In this document: positions 1-6,149 of the stretch, piece after piece | Numbering within the stretch: the first letter of the stretch is position 1 | Layout of the letters: each line of letters opens with the position of its first letter | NCBI GenBank assembly: GCA_964538875.1 | Contig: CAZIHO010000154.1 | Span: 1-6,304 of the forward strand | Source: CAZIHO01 sp964538875 | GTDB taxonomy: Bacteria > Pseudomonadota > Gammaproteobacteria > Chromatiales > Chromatiaceae | Reading direction: 5' to 3' | DNA length: 6,304 bases | Program-made: the position numbers and the translations under genes | The notes under the pieces: model-generated | What the model saw: the letters and a program-made list of their open reading frames with translations, nothing else | Told to the model about the DNA's origin: nothing | The model's database searches: none

Positions 1-208
<208 letters not shown>

Positions 209-210
209 GG

Positions 211-220
211 CCCTCTCTCC
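211..220 (-). promoter_or_regulatory. Ribosome binding site of glyA
   Basis: On the minus strand this reads GGAGAGAGGG. The GGAG core is eight bases from the glyA ATG, so it fixes the start at 208. Confidence 0.7.
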
Positions 221-238
221 AGCGCTAAAAATCAAAAG

Positions 239-267
239 ATTTTATCAGGCTATACTGGCTCTGGTAA
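239..267 (-). promoter_or_regulatory. Probable sigma70-type promoter for glyA
   Basis: On the minus strand TTACCA (267-262) and TAAAAT (244-239) are separated by exactly 17 bases. They match the TTGACA and TATAAT consensus at 4 and 5 of 6 positions. Transcription would start near 232-230, giving a leader of about 25 bases that contains the glyA ribosome binding site. There is therefore no room for a long riboswitch in this transcript. A short palindrome (AAAATC, four bases, GATTTT; 228-243) overlaps the -10 and the start point and could be a repressor site or just AT-rich promoter DNA. The call is by inspection only. Confidence 0.5.
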
Positions 268-283
268 CGGGTTTTCCCGGATA

Positions 284-303
284 TCCCGGCCTAGGCGCCG
301 GGA
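284..303. repeat. 7-bp perfect inverted repeat upstream of the glyA promoter
   Basis: TCCCGGC (284-290) and GCCGGGA (297-303) are perfect reverse complements around the six-base loop CTAGGC. No T-run follows on either strand, so it does not look like an intrinsic terminator. It sits about 17 bases beyond the glyA -35 element, a position where an activator or repressor could bind. It could also form a hairpin in the leader of the HDOD gene. No known operator is recognised. Confidence 0.5.
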
Positions 304-408
304 ATCGGTCCCGTTGATCGATCCGGCCCGCGAGGTAAACAAAATCGCCCCTTGGCCGCCATCTGTGCCTAGGTGGCCCCTGGCACGGGTCAGGACGCCG
401 CTTCTACC

Positions 409-412
409 GGAG
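409..412 (+). promoter_or_regulatory. Ribosome binding site deciding the HDOD gene start
   Basis: GGAG ends 11 bases before ATG 424. The alternative GTG at 373 has only AGG overlapping it and no spaced Shine-Dalgarno, which favours the shorter protein. Confidence 0.45.
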
Positions 413-423
413 CTGCTCTATCC

Positions 424-1677
424 ATGGACAACCCAAAAGTCAGCGCGCGGCACGCCGCTCCCAACGACCTGAAATCTCTGGCGCCCCTGCGCAACCAGCC
501 CGGCGAACTGTTGGAACGCCTGGCCAGACAGGTGGAAGTGCTGTGCCTGCCCAAGGGATTTCATATCCGGCAGGCGGCTGGCACCCCGTCGCACCTGCTG
601 TTTCTGATCGCCGGCGAACTGCGGGTGCGGGTCAAGGACGGCAGCCACAAGAAAATCCTGGCCGGCTCCCTACGCTCCCATTTCCCCCTTATCGGCCCCG
701 ACCTACCGGAACTGGACGCCCTCGTGGAAGTGGACGCAGAGCTGGTGCGGATTCCCAGGTCGCTGCTCAACCAGCCGGCGCCAGCGGACACTCCGCCGCC
801 GGCTCCCAAGCCGGACCCAGCCGCCGCGCCGGCTCAGCGGGAACGGGAAATCCAACTGGAATTGCGGGACCTGCTGGAGCGGGGCCGCATCGATCTACCG
901 GGTATGCCGGACGTGGCGGTACGCATCGCCCGGCAGATCGACTCACCCCAGGCCAACAACGAGGAAATTGCCCGCCTCATCCAACAGGATCCGGCTCTCA
1001 CCGCCCGCCTGCTGCACGTGGCCAACAGCGCCACCTTCGGTGGACGCTCGCGGGTCGAGACCTGTAAAGACGCCATCACCCGGCTGGGCCGGGAAACCAC
1101 CCGGAGTCTGGTGACCAGCTTCGTGCTGCGGGGCCTGTTCCGCACCCGCTCGGAACTGATCCGGACGCGCCTCCAGACCCTGTGGCTGCACAGCACCCAG
1201 GTGGCCGCCCTCTGCCATGCGCTGGCCCGGCGCACGCCCGGTTTCGATCCGGCCCAAGCGCTGCTCATGGGTCTGGTGCATGACCTGGGCGTCATTCCTA
1301 TCCTGCACCACGCCAGCCAGACCCCGGCCCTGACCCAGGATCCGGACTTGCTGGACCGGGTCATCCAGAGTCTCAGAGCGGATTACAGCGCCCGCACCCT
1401 CAGCCTATGGGGATTTCGAGAGGAATTCGTCACCGCCGCCCGGGAAGCGGAGCATTGGATGCGGGACCACCAGCCCCAACCGGACTACGCCGATATTCTG
1501 GTCATGTCCCAACTGCATGCGTTCGTGGCCACGCCGGTGGGTAAAACCCTGCCCCGTCTAGACGAAGTGCCCGCTTTTCGCAAATTAGCATTGGGCAGAC
1601 TCTCGCCCCAGTTGTCCCTGGCGGTGCTGGACGAGGCCCACCAGGAAATCGAGGAAGTGCGGGGGTTGTTGGCATGA
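424..1677 (+). CDS. HDOD-domain regulatory protein with degenerate cyclic-nucleotide-binding-like N-terminus
   Basis: HDOD proteins are HD-fold relatives that usually lack hydrolase activity and act as adaptors in bacterial signalling. From ATG 424 the product is 417 residues. Residues 17-115 resemble a CRP-type beta-barrel (HLLFLIAGELRVRVKDG at 57-73, ending LVRIPRSLL), but the usual FGE...RSA phosphate-binding cassette is not visible, so cyclic-nucleotide binding is doubtful. Residues 118-138 form a Pro/Ala-rich linker. Residues 143-417 are HDOD, with LPGMPDVAVRIA (158-169), the hallmark DPALTARLLHVANSATFG (189-206), AITRLG (217-222), His256 and the HD pair at 286-287. No GGDEF, EAL or response-regulator domain is present. 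An in-frame GTG at 373 would add 17 residues; ATG 424 is preferred because GGAG lies at 409-412. The gene is monocistronic and convergent with rarA. The domain call is confident; the biological role is unknown. Confidence 0.9.
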   Translation: MDNPKVSARHAAPNDLKSLAPLRNQPGELLERLARQVEVLCLPKGFHIRQAAGTPSHLLFLIAGELRVRVKDGSHKKILAGSLRSHFPLIGPDLPELDALVEVDAELVRIPRSLLNQPAPADTPPPAPKPDPAAAPAQREREIQLELRDLLERGRIDLPGMPDVAVRIARQIDSPQANNEEIARLIQQDPALTARLLHVANSATFGGRSRVETCKDAITRLGRETTRSLVTSFVLRGLFRTRSELIRTRLQTLWLHSTQVAALCHALARRTPGFDPAQALLMGLVHDLGVIPILHHASQTPALTQDPDLLDRVIQSLRADYSARTLSLWGFREEFVTAAREAEHWMRDHQPQPDYADILVMSQLHAFVATPVGKTLPRLDEVPAFRKLALGRLSPQLSLAVLDEAHQEIEEVRGLLA

Positions 1678-1706
1678 GGCGACGCCTCGCACCCTGGCGC
1701 TAGGGT
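1676..1706. terminator. Two small hairpins in the convergent junction, possible bidirectional terminator
   Basis: GAGGC (1676-1680) pairs with GCCTC (1684-1688) around GAC, and ACCCT (1691-1695) pairs with AGGGT (1702-1706) around six bases. The first overlaps the HDOD stop codon and the second overlaps the rarA stop codon. Only a short TTT follows on the plus strand and there is no T-run on the minus strand, so these are poor intrinsic terminators. The convergent arrangement implies that termination happens here or just inside the opposing gene. Confidence 0.35.
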
Positions 1707-3010
1707 TTGCCCCGCTCCCGGGCCAGGCGGTCCAATTCCCGCAGCCGGGCCAGTTTTTCCTCGATGCGGATTTCCAGACCCCGGGGCACCGGCTGGTAAT
1801 AGCGGCGCTCCGGCATCTGGTCTGGAAAGTAACGTTCCCCGGCGGCGTAGGCGTCCGGCTCGTCGTGGGCGTAGCGGTAGGCGCGCCCATAACCCAGGCC
1901 CTGCATGAGCCGGGTGGGGGCATTGCGCAACTGGAGCGGCACCGGTTGGGAGCCAAACTCCTTGGCATCCCGCTGGGCCGCGCCCCAAGCCTTGTACACC
2001 GCGTTGCTCTTGGGCGCGCAGGCCAGGTACAGCACCGCCTGGGCCAGGGCCAATTCGCCTTCCGGACGGCCCAGACGTTCCTGGATGTCCCAGGCGTCCA
2101 GGGTCAGGGTCAGGGCCCGGGGATCGGCGATGCCGATATCCTCGGACGCCATGCGCACCAGACGCCGGGCCAGGTACAGGGGATCGGCGCCGCCGTCCAA
2201 CATACGCGCCAGCCAATAGAGGGCCGCGTCCGGGGCGGAACCGCGCACCGACTTGTGCAACGCGGAAATCTGCTCATAAAAATCGTCGCCCCCCTGGTCG
2301 AAGCGACGGGTGCCGCCACCCAGCACCTCGGCCAGGGCCTCGGCGCCGATGACGCCCTGGTCCGCCAGTTGGGCAGCCAGTTCCAGCAGACTGAGGGCAC
2401 GCCGGGCATCGCCATCCGCCGCCTTGGCCAGGGCTTGGCGGGATTCGGGCGTCAGGCTCAAGCCCTGGCCGCCGAGACCCCGCTCCGGGTCCTGGAGCGC
2501 CCGTTCCAGCAAGTCGGCCAAATCCGCCTCGCCCAGGGGCTTGAGGACGAACACCCGTGCCCGGGATAGGAGCGCGTTGTTCAGCTCAAAGGAAGGATTT
2601 TCGGTGGTGGCGCCGATTAGGGTGAGGGTGCCATCTTCCAGGTGGGGCAGAAATGCGTCCTGCTGGGCCTTGTTGAAGCGGTGGACCTCGTCGATGAACA
2701 GCACCGTAGGCCGCCCCTGCATGGCCCGGATCCGTTGGGCCTGTTCCACTGCGGCGCGGATTTCCTTGACGCCCGCCAGCACCGCCGAGAAGCGCAGGAA
2801 CTGGGCGCCGGACTGGCTGGCCAGCAGGCCGGCCAGGGTGGTCTTGCCGGTGCCGGGGGGTCCCCACAGAATCAGGGAGGGTAGCCGCCCCCCTTCCAGC
2901 AGGCGGCGCAGGGGTTTGCCGGGTGCCAGCAGGTGAGGTTGTCCCACCAGTTCATCCAGCCCCAGGGGCCGCATCCGGTCCGCCAGGGGCCGGGAGTCGT
3001 CAGCGGCCAT
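1700..3010 (-). CDS. rarA: Replication-associated recombination protein A (RarA/MgsA), AAA+ ATPase
   Basis: RarA is a cytoplasmic AAA+ ATPase of the clamp-loader/RuvB clade that acts at stalled replication forks and on single-stranded DNA gaps, and interacts with SSB. The 436-residue product is full length (the E. coli protein is about 447). Visible are the N-terminal DRMRP..LDELVGQ box (11-24), Walker A GPPGTGKT (50-57), Walker B VLFIDEVHRFN (103-113), sensor 1 GATTENPSFE (133-142), and the arginine-finger region LLSRARVF (147-154). The C-terminal half holds the oligomerisation domain signatures, including SEDIGIADPRAL, LRNAPTRLMQ and YRYAHDEPDAY. It is the last gene of the ftsK-lolA-rarA block: its ATG lies five bases after the lolA stop with only a weak AGG ahead, so translational coupling to lolA is likely. 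In E. coli serS follows rarA; here a convergent HDOD gene follows instead. Confidence 0.97.
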   Translation of the reverse strand: MAADDSRPLADRMRPLGLDELVGQPHLLAPGKPLRRLLEGGRLPSLILWGPPGTGKTTLAGLLASQSGAQFLRFSAVLAGVKEIRAAVEQAQRIRAMQGRPTVLFIDEVHRFNKAQQDAFLPHLEDGTLTLIGATTENPSFELNNALLSRARVFVLKPLGEADLADLLERALQDPERGLGGQGLSLTPESRQALAKAADGDARRALSLLELAAQLADQGVIGAEALAEVLGGGTRRFDQGGDDFYEQISALHKSVRGSAPDAALYWLARMLDGGADPLYLARRLVRMASEDIGIADPRALTLTLDAWDIQERLGRPEGELALAQAVLYLACAPKSNAVYKAWGAAQRDAKEFGSQPVPLQLRNAPTRLMQGLGYGRAYRYAHDEPDAYAAGERYFPDQMPERRYYQPVPRGLEIRIEEKLARLRELDRLARERGKP

Positions 3011-3015
3011 GGCGC

Positions 3016-3630
3016 CTAGCGGGACAGGATGTCGATACCGGGCGGTGGCGTGAAGCGGAACAGACTGGCTTCCAGCTTGGGGTTGCGCTGGATGTGGGAG
3101 AAGCGGAAGCGGGTCACCTGGCCGAAGCTGTCGATCATCTCGAAGCTGTCCAAGCGCTCGCCCTCGAAGGCAATTTGTACCCGGCTGACCTCGCTCCCCT
3201 CCCCCTTGGGGGTCAGTTCGACCCGCTCCAGACCCTCCTTGACACCCAGGTCCGCTACCTGGAAATGGGTCTCCACCGGCGAGGTATCGCTGAGCAGCAG
3301 CGCCGGCGTGCCGCGCAGGGCGTCGGCCTGGGCCTGATGGGAAACCTGGGCCAATTCGGCGTCGTACAACCAGACCCGGCTGCCGTCGGCGATCACAAAC
3401 TGGCCGGCGGGGTCCAGGTAATCCCAGCGAAAGCGGCCGGGCCGCTCCAGGTACAGGGTGCCCTTGGAATAGCGGGCCCGTTCGTCCTTGTTGGTGGCCA
3501 CGGATTGCTCGAAGTCGGCGCGCATACTGTGCAGGCCGTCCAAAAAGTGATGCAGCCGGTCGATGCCGCTAGCCGCCGCCAGGTCCGCCGCCAGCATCAG
3601 GACGGCCAACAGAAGAGTTTTTCGATACAT
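3016..3630 (-). CDS. lolA: Outer-membrane lipoprotein carrier protein LolA
   Basis: LolA is the periplasmic chaperone that takes mature lipoproteins from the inner-membrane LolCDE complex and hands them to LolB (or an equivalent) at the outer membrane. The 204-residue product is the usual length. It starts with a Sec signal peptide (MYRKTLLLAVLML..., residues 1-20, likely cut after AAA before SGIDRL). The mature part shows family features: a helical start DGLHSMRADFEQSV, then GTLYLERPGRFRWDY, the ADGSRVWLYD strand pair, the LLLSD segment, and the C-terminal FRFTPPPGIDIL. The ATG at 3630-3628 has AGGA six bases upstream (3640-3637). It follows ftsK by 25 bases and precedes rarA by five, the same order as in E. 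coli and many other gammaproteobacteria, so cotranscription is likely. Confidence 0.96.
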   Translation of the reverse strand: MYRKTLLLAVLMLAADLAAASGIDRLHHFLDGLHSMRADFEQSVATNKDERARYSKGTLYLERPGRFRWDYLDPAGQFVIADGSRVWLYDAELAQVSHQAQADALRGTPALLLSDTSPVETHFQVADLGVKEGLERVELTPKGEGSEVSRVQIAFEGERLDSFEMIDSFGQVTRFRFSHIQRNPKLEASLFRFTPPPGIDILSR

Positions 3631-3655
3631 GCTGATTCCTAGGGATAGGGTTGGA

Positions 3656-5053
3656 TCAATCCTCCGGGGGCGGCGGCGCCAGCACTTCCCGGTTGCCGTT
3701 GCTTTCCTGGGGACCCACGATGCCGATCCGCTCCATTTCCTCCACCAGCCGCGCGGCCCGGTTGTAGCCGATCTTGAATTGCCGCTGCACGCTGGAAATG
3801 GACGCCCGGCGCTTCTCGGTGACCAGGCGCACCGCCTCGTCGAACAGGGGATCCTGGTCTTCGGTGTCGCCGTCCTTGGGGTCTGGATCGATGCCAGGCA
3901 CGAAGTCCCGGGCCTCTTCCCGCACCGAGTCGATGTAGTCCGGCGCGGCCCGGGCCTTGAGGTAATCCACCACCTTGTGGACCTCATGGTCCGCGACGAA
4001 GGCGCCATGCACGCGCTGGGGAATGCTCTTGCCCCGGTCCAGATACAGCATGTCGCCGTGGCCCAACAGGTGCTCGGCGCCCATCTGATCCAACACGGTG
4101 CGAGAGTCGATGCGGGACGATACCTGGAAGGCGATGCGGGTAGGGATGTTGGCCTTGATGAGGCCGGTCAACACGTCCACCGACGGGCGTTGGGTCGCCA
4201 GTAGCAAATGGATGCCGGACGCCCGCGCCTTCTGGGCCAGGCGCGCGATCAGTTCCTCCACCTTTTTGCCGACCACCATCATCATGTCGGCCAGCTCGTC
4301 GATGATGACCACCACATAGGGCAGGTGCTTGAGGGGCTGGGGCCCGTCGCCACCCGGATCCAGGTTGGGATCGTGGAAGGGATCCAGGAGCGGCCGCCCC
4401 ATCAACTCGGCGTCCTCGACCTTTTTGTTGTAGCCCTTGATGTTGCGCACGCCCAGGGACGCCATCAGCTTGTAGCGCCGCTCCATTTCGCCCACGCACC
4501 AACGCAGGGCGTTGGCCGCTTCCTTCATGTCGGTGACCACCGGGGTCAGCAAATGGGGAATGCCCTGATAGACCGACAACTCCAACATCTTGGGGTCGAT
4601 CATGATGAGGCGCACGTCCTGGGGCAGGGACTTGTACAACAGGCTGAGGATCATGGCGTTCACCGCCACCGACTTGCCGGACCCGGTGGTGCCGGCAATC
4701 AGGGCGTGGGGCATGCTCTCCAGGTCCACCACCGACGGCCGGCCGGAGATGTCCTTGCCCAGGGCCAGGGTCAGGGGCGAGCGGGAATTCCCGTAAGCTG
4801 GGGAATTGAATACCTCGCTCAGATACACCATTTCCCGATGCTCGTTAGGCACTTCCAGGCCGATCACGGACTTGCCGGGGATGACTTCCACCACCCGCAC
4901 GCTGATGACCAGCAGGGCGCGGGCCAGATCCTTGGCCAGGCCGGTGATCTTGCTCACCTTGGTGCCCGGCGCCAATTGGAGTTCGAACAAAGTCACCACC
5001 GGCCCTGGATAGACCCCCACCACCTGGACCGCGACGCCGAAATCCTTGAGCTT
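3656..5053 (-). CDS. ftsK: DNA translocase FtsK, motor and gamma domains (3' part, 5' end lost in the assembly gap)
   Basis: FtsK is the septal DNA pump that clears the chromosome terminus during division and activates XerCD at dif. This part has 465 codons before the stop. From the gap it opens in the alpha domain (KLKDFGVAVQVVGVYPGPVV), followed by the RecA-like beta domain with Walker A GTTGSGKS (bases 4693-4670), IMIDPKMLELS, Walker B VVIIDELAD (DELAD at 4300-4286) and LLLATQRPSVDVLTG. An acidic linker (DPDPKDGDTEDQDPLFDEA) leads to the winged-helix gamma domain that reads KOPS sites (ISSVQRQFKIGYNRAARLVEEM), ending NGNREVLAPPPPED. All catalytic motifs are intact. Its N-terminal membrane domain lies on the other side of the N-run; the two parts are almost certainly one gene. 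It is upstream of lolA by 25 bases. Confidence 0.95.
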   Translation of the reverse strand, partial: KLKDFGVAVQVVGVYPGPVVTLFELQLAPGTKVSKITGLAKDLARALLVISVRVVEVIPGKSVIGLEVPNEHREMVYLSEVFNSPAYGNSRSPLTLALGKDISGRPSVVDLESMPHALIAGTTGSGKSVAVNAMILSLLYKSLPQDVRLIMIDPKMLELSVYQGIPHLLTPVVTDMKEAANALRWCVGEMERRYKLMASLGVRNIKGYNKKVEDAELMGRPLLDPFHDPNLDPGGDGPQPLKHLPYVVVIIDELADMMMVVGKKVEELIARLAQKARASGIHLLLATQRPSVDVLTGLIKANIPTRIAFQVSSRIDSRTVLDQMGAEHLLGHGDMLYLDRGKSIPQRVHGAFVADHEVHKVVDYLKARAAPDYIDSVREEARDFVPGIDPDPKDGDTEDQDPLFDEAVRLVTEKRRASISSVQRQFKIGYNRAARLVEEMERIGIVGPQESNGNREVLAPPPPED

Positions 5054-5153
5054 NNNNNNNNNNNNNNNNNNNNNNNNNNNNNNNNNNNNNNNNNNNNNNN
5101 NNNNNNNNNNNNNNNNNNNNNNNNNNNNNNNNNNNNNNNNNNNNNNNNNNNNN
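5054..5153. other. Assembly gap: 100 unknown bases inside ftsK
   Basis: This is a run of exactly 100 N. That length is a customary placeholder and is not a multiple of three, so the two ftsK halves appear in different frames only because of it. The real missing DNA should encode the linker between the membrane domain and the alpha domain. Short-linker gammaproteobacterial FtsK proteins are somewhat under or over 800 residues and about 668 are visible here, so several hundred bases are probably missing. The figure is an estimate. Confidence 0.95.
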
Positions 5154-5762
5154 CCCGCCCAGGATGGCCAGGATGCCGGCGCCGATGCCATCCATCACCG
5201 CCAGCCAGGAAAGGCCGGTCACCAGGGTAAAGCCGCTCAACACCAGCGCCAGCAAAAACAGGGACCCGCCGCCGGAACTGAACTGGGCCACCAGAAACTC
5301 GCTCAGATACTTGCCCAACACACCGCCAGCACCTTCCTTCAATGGGGTCCCAAAACTGGCTAGATGGACCTGGGCCAGGCCGGTGGCCGCCAGCAGTGTG
5401 ACCAGGAAGCCGATCCAGCGCAGGGACAGCACCCGCACATAATCTGCCAGGCTGGGTTGCACGTACCGAAACGCCAGGAAGCCGGTCCAGCCCAACATGA
5501 GGGGGAACAGGTAGGCGCACAATCCGAATAGAGCAAAGGCCCCGTCCGCCAGCAACGCCCCGGCCCGTCCGCCCGCATTACGTATCGTTTGGTTAGGTCC
5601 AACGAACCACCACGCCGGGTCCTGGGGTGAGTAGGTCGCCAAGGCCAGCAACAGGAAGATGGCCAGGAACAGGACCATCCACAGACTCACCTCCCGCAGC
5701 CAACGCGCTAGGTAGGTGCCGATGGTATTCTCGGAAGATGTTGCTTGGACTGCCCGTGCCAC
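5154..5762 (-). CDS. ftsK: DNA translocase FtsK, N-terminal membrane domain (3' end lost in the assembly gap)
   Basis: This is the membrane anchor that targets FtsK to the divisome. From GTG 5762 there are 203 codons before the gap. A short basic cytoplasmic tail is followed by four membrane segments at about residues 26-44, 68-98 (possibly longer than one span), 112-133 and 167-188. The periplasmic YSPQDPAWW (44-52) and GGRAGALLADGAFALFG (64-80) are typical of FtsK. Start choice: the only upstream in-frame alternative is ATG 5819, which adds 19 residues whose codons are mostly A/T-ending, unlike the GC-rich body of the gene. GTG 5762 puts the first membrane segment at the usual distance but has only a weak GGGA eight bases upstream. 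Neither start has a strong ribosome binding site. The frame continues into the gap and joins the motor part at 5053. Confidence 0.9.
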
Positions 5763-5935
5763 CCTAAATTTCCCAAAATGCTTGCTTGATGGATTACAAA
5801 GCCTTACAGCATACCGCATCCACCCCGGGGTCCGTTTCTAGCCGCCACGGATTGCGGCGCCAAGCGGGTCAGGCCGGGACCCGGCGTCAAACAGGGATGG
5901 TCTGGCCTAAAACCATTTGGCATACTAAGCTTGAA

Positions 5936-5957
5936 CTCCAAAGGGCTCGGGTTGGAG
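5936..5957. repeat. 6-bp inverted repeat upstream of ftsK
   Basis: CTCCAA (5936-5941) and TTGGAG (5952-5957) are perfect reverse complements with ten bases between them. It lacks a T-run. It could be an operator, but a 6-bp match in a region of this size may be chance. Confidence 0.3.
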
Positions 5958-5986
5958 CTACCGAACGATCTGGCCCGCGGTGGTGG

Positions 5987-6014
5987 CCCTCGGCCCGATC
6001 CGCCCCCCTCCCCC
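5987..6014 (-). other. Putative G-quadruplex motif in the ftsK/HhH intergenic region
   Basis: The minus strand carries four G-runs of 5, 6, 3 and 3 separated by loops of 1, 6 and 4 bases (A, CGGATC, CCGA). This satisfies the common G3+N1-7 pattern. It lies 225-252 bases upstream of the preferred ftsK start. The same tract contains GGGGAGGG (6013-6006), which matches the KOPS consensus GGGNAGGG recognised by FtsK gamma. Whether either is used is unknown. Confidence 0.4.
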
Positions 6015-6029
6015 AAACTTCTCCCGGAC

Positions 6030-6049
6030 ACTGATCCCACTGGGTCAGT
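6030..6049. repeat. Hairpin-forming dyad, 8 bp with one bulged T, upstream of the HhH gene
   Basis: ACTGA-T-CCC (6030-6038) pairs with GGG-TCAGT (6042-6049) around the loop ACT, leaving a single T unpaired. No T-run follows on the plus strand, and on the minus strand it runs into CCGGGAG, so it is not a typical terminator. It lies about 100 bases before the HhH gene start, next to the candidate -35 TTGACC at 6068, where a regulator could bind. Confidence 0.4.
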
Positions 6050-6134
6050 TACCCAAAACATGGATTGTTGACCGGGTATGGGTTAAGTTTGGTTATCGCT
6101 CTCGCTTTCCCCCATACAAAACCATCAAAAAGAC

Positions 6135-6140
6135 AGGAGA
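6135..6140 (+). promoter_or_regulatory. Ribosome binding site of the HhH gene
   Basis: AGGAGA with nine bases to ATG 6150. This is the clearest Shine-Dalgarno in the window and firmly sets the start of the truncated gene. Confidence 0.75.
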
Positions 6141-6149
6141 CTCACATCA

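Larger units (their letters stand above)
209..423. other. Divergent intergenic control region between glyA and the HDOD gene
   Basis: This 215-base stretch contains no convincing gene. A reading frame across it (from ATG 122) overlaps the glyA start in antisense and has an arbitrary composition. The left half is AT-rich and carries the glyA promoter; the right half is GC-rich. For the rightward HDOD gene I see only a weak candidate, TTGATC (314-319) with TAAACA 16 bases later (336-341). TATACT at 251-256 on the plus strand looks like a -10 box but lacks a matching -35. Confidence 0.6.
5763..6149. other. Intergenic control region between divergent ftsK and the HhH gene
   Basis: This 387-base stretch holds no gene I can support; the open frames here (minus 5804-6061, plus 5786-6034 and 5980-6165) look low-complexity or random. 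For ftsK the best -10 is TGTAAT on the minus strand (5798-5793, 5 of 6), with a poor -35 TGGATG 18 bases upstream. For the rightward gene, TTGACC (6068-6073) is a fair -35, but the hexamer 17 bases on (GGTTAT) is poor, so no promoter is assigned. It contains a G-rich tract and two inverted repeats listed separately. Base composition is less GC-rich near both gene starts. Confidence 0.55.

Noticed and set aside
209..423. Possible riboswitch in the glyA leader
   Set aside because: The predicted transcript leader is only about 25 bases, too short for a glycine, SAM or folate riboswitch, and no aptamer pattern is seen.
2098..2116. Short tandem repeat of AGGGTC-like units in rarA
   Set aside because: It encodes the ordinary LTLTL stretch of RarA on the minus strand; the repeat follows from codon choice.
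1865..2569. Long plus-strand open frame (234 codons) inside rarA
   Set aside because: It is antisense to an intact RarA with all AAA+ motifs. Its Gly/Gln/Leu-rich composition is what GC-rich codon use produces on the opposite strand.
2923..3642. Plus-strand open frame (239 codons) antisense to lolA and the rarA start
   Set aside because: LolA on the other strand has a signal peptide and family motifs; the plus frame is a compositional shadow.
4208..5230. Plus-strand open frame (340 codons) antisense to ftsK
   Set aside because: It is a His/Gln/Gly-rich shadow of the FtsK motor sequence and runs through the N gap. No domain is recognisable.
1547..6013. KOPS-like octamers (GGGNAGGG): minus strand at 1554-1547, 3204-3197 and 6013-6006, plus strand at 4622-4629
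   Set aside because: Four scattered matches in a GC-rich 6 kb window are too few and of mixed strand. No chromosome-arm orientation can be inferred.
5804..6061. Minus-strand 85-codon frame upstream of ftsK
   Set aside because: It is low-complexity Gly/Pro/Ser/Arg with no ribosome binding site and runs into the ftsK start. It fits noncoding DNA better.
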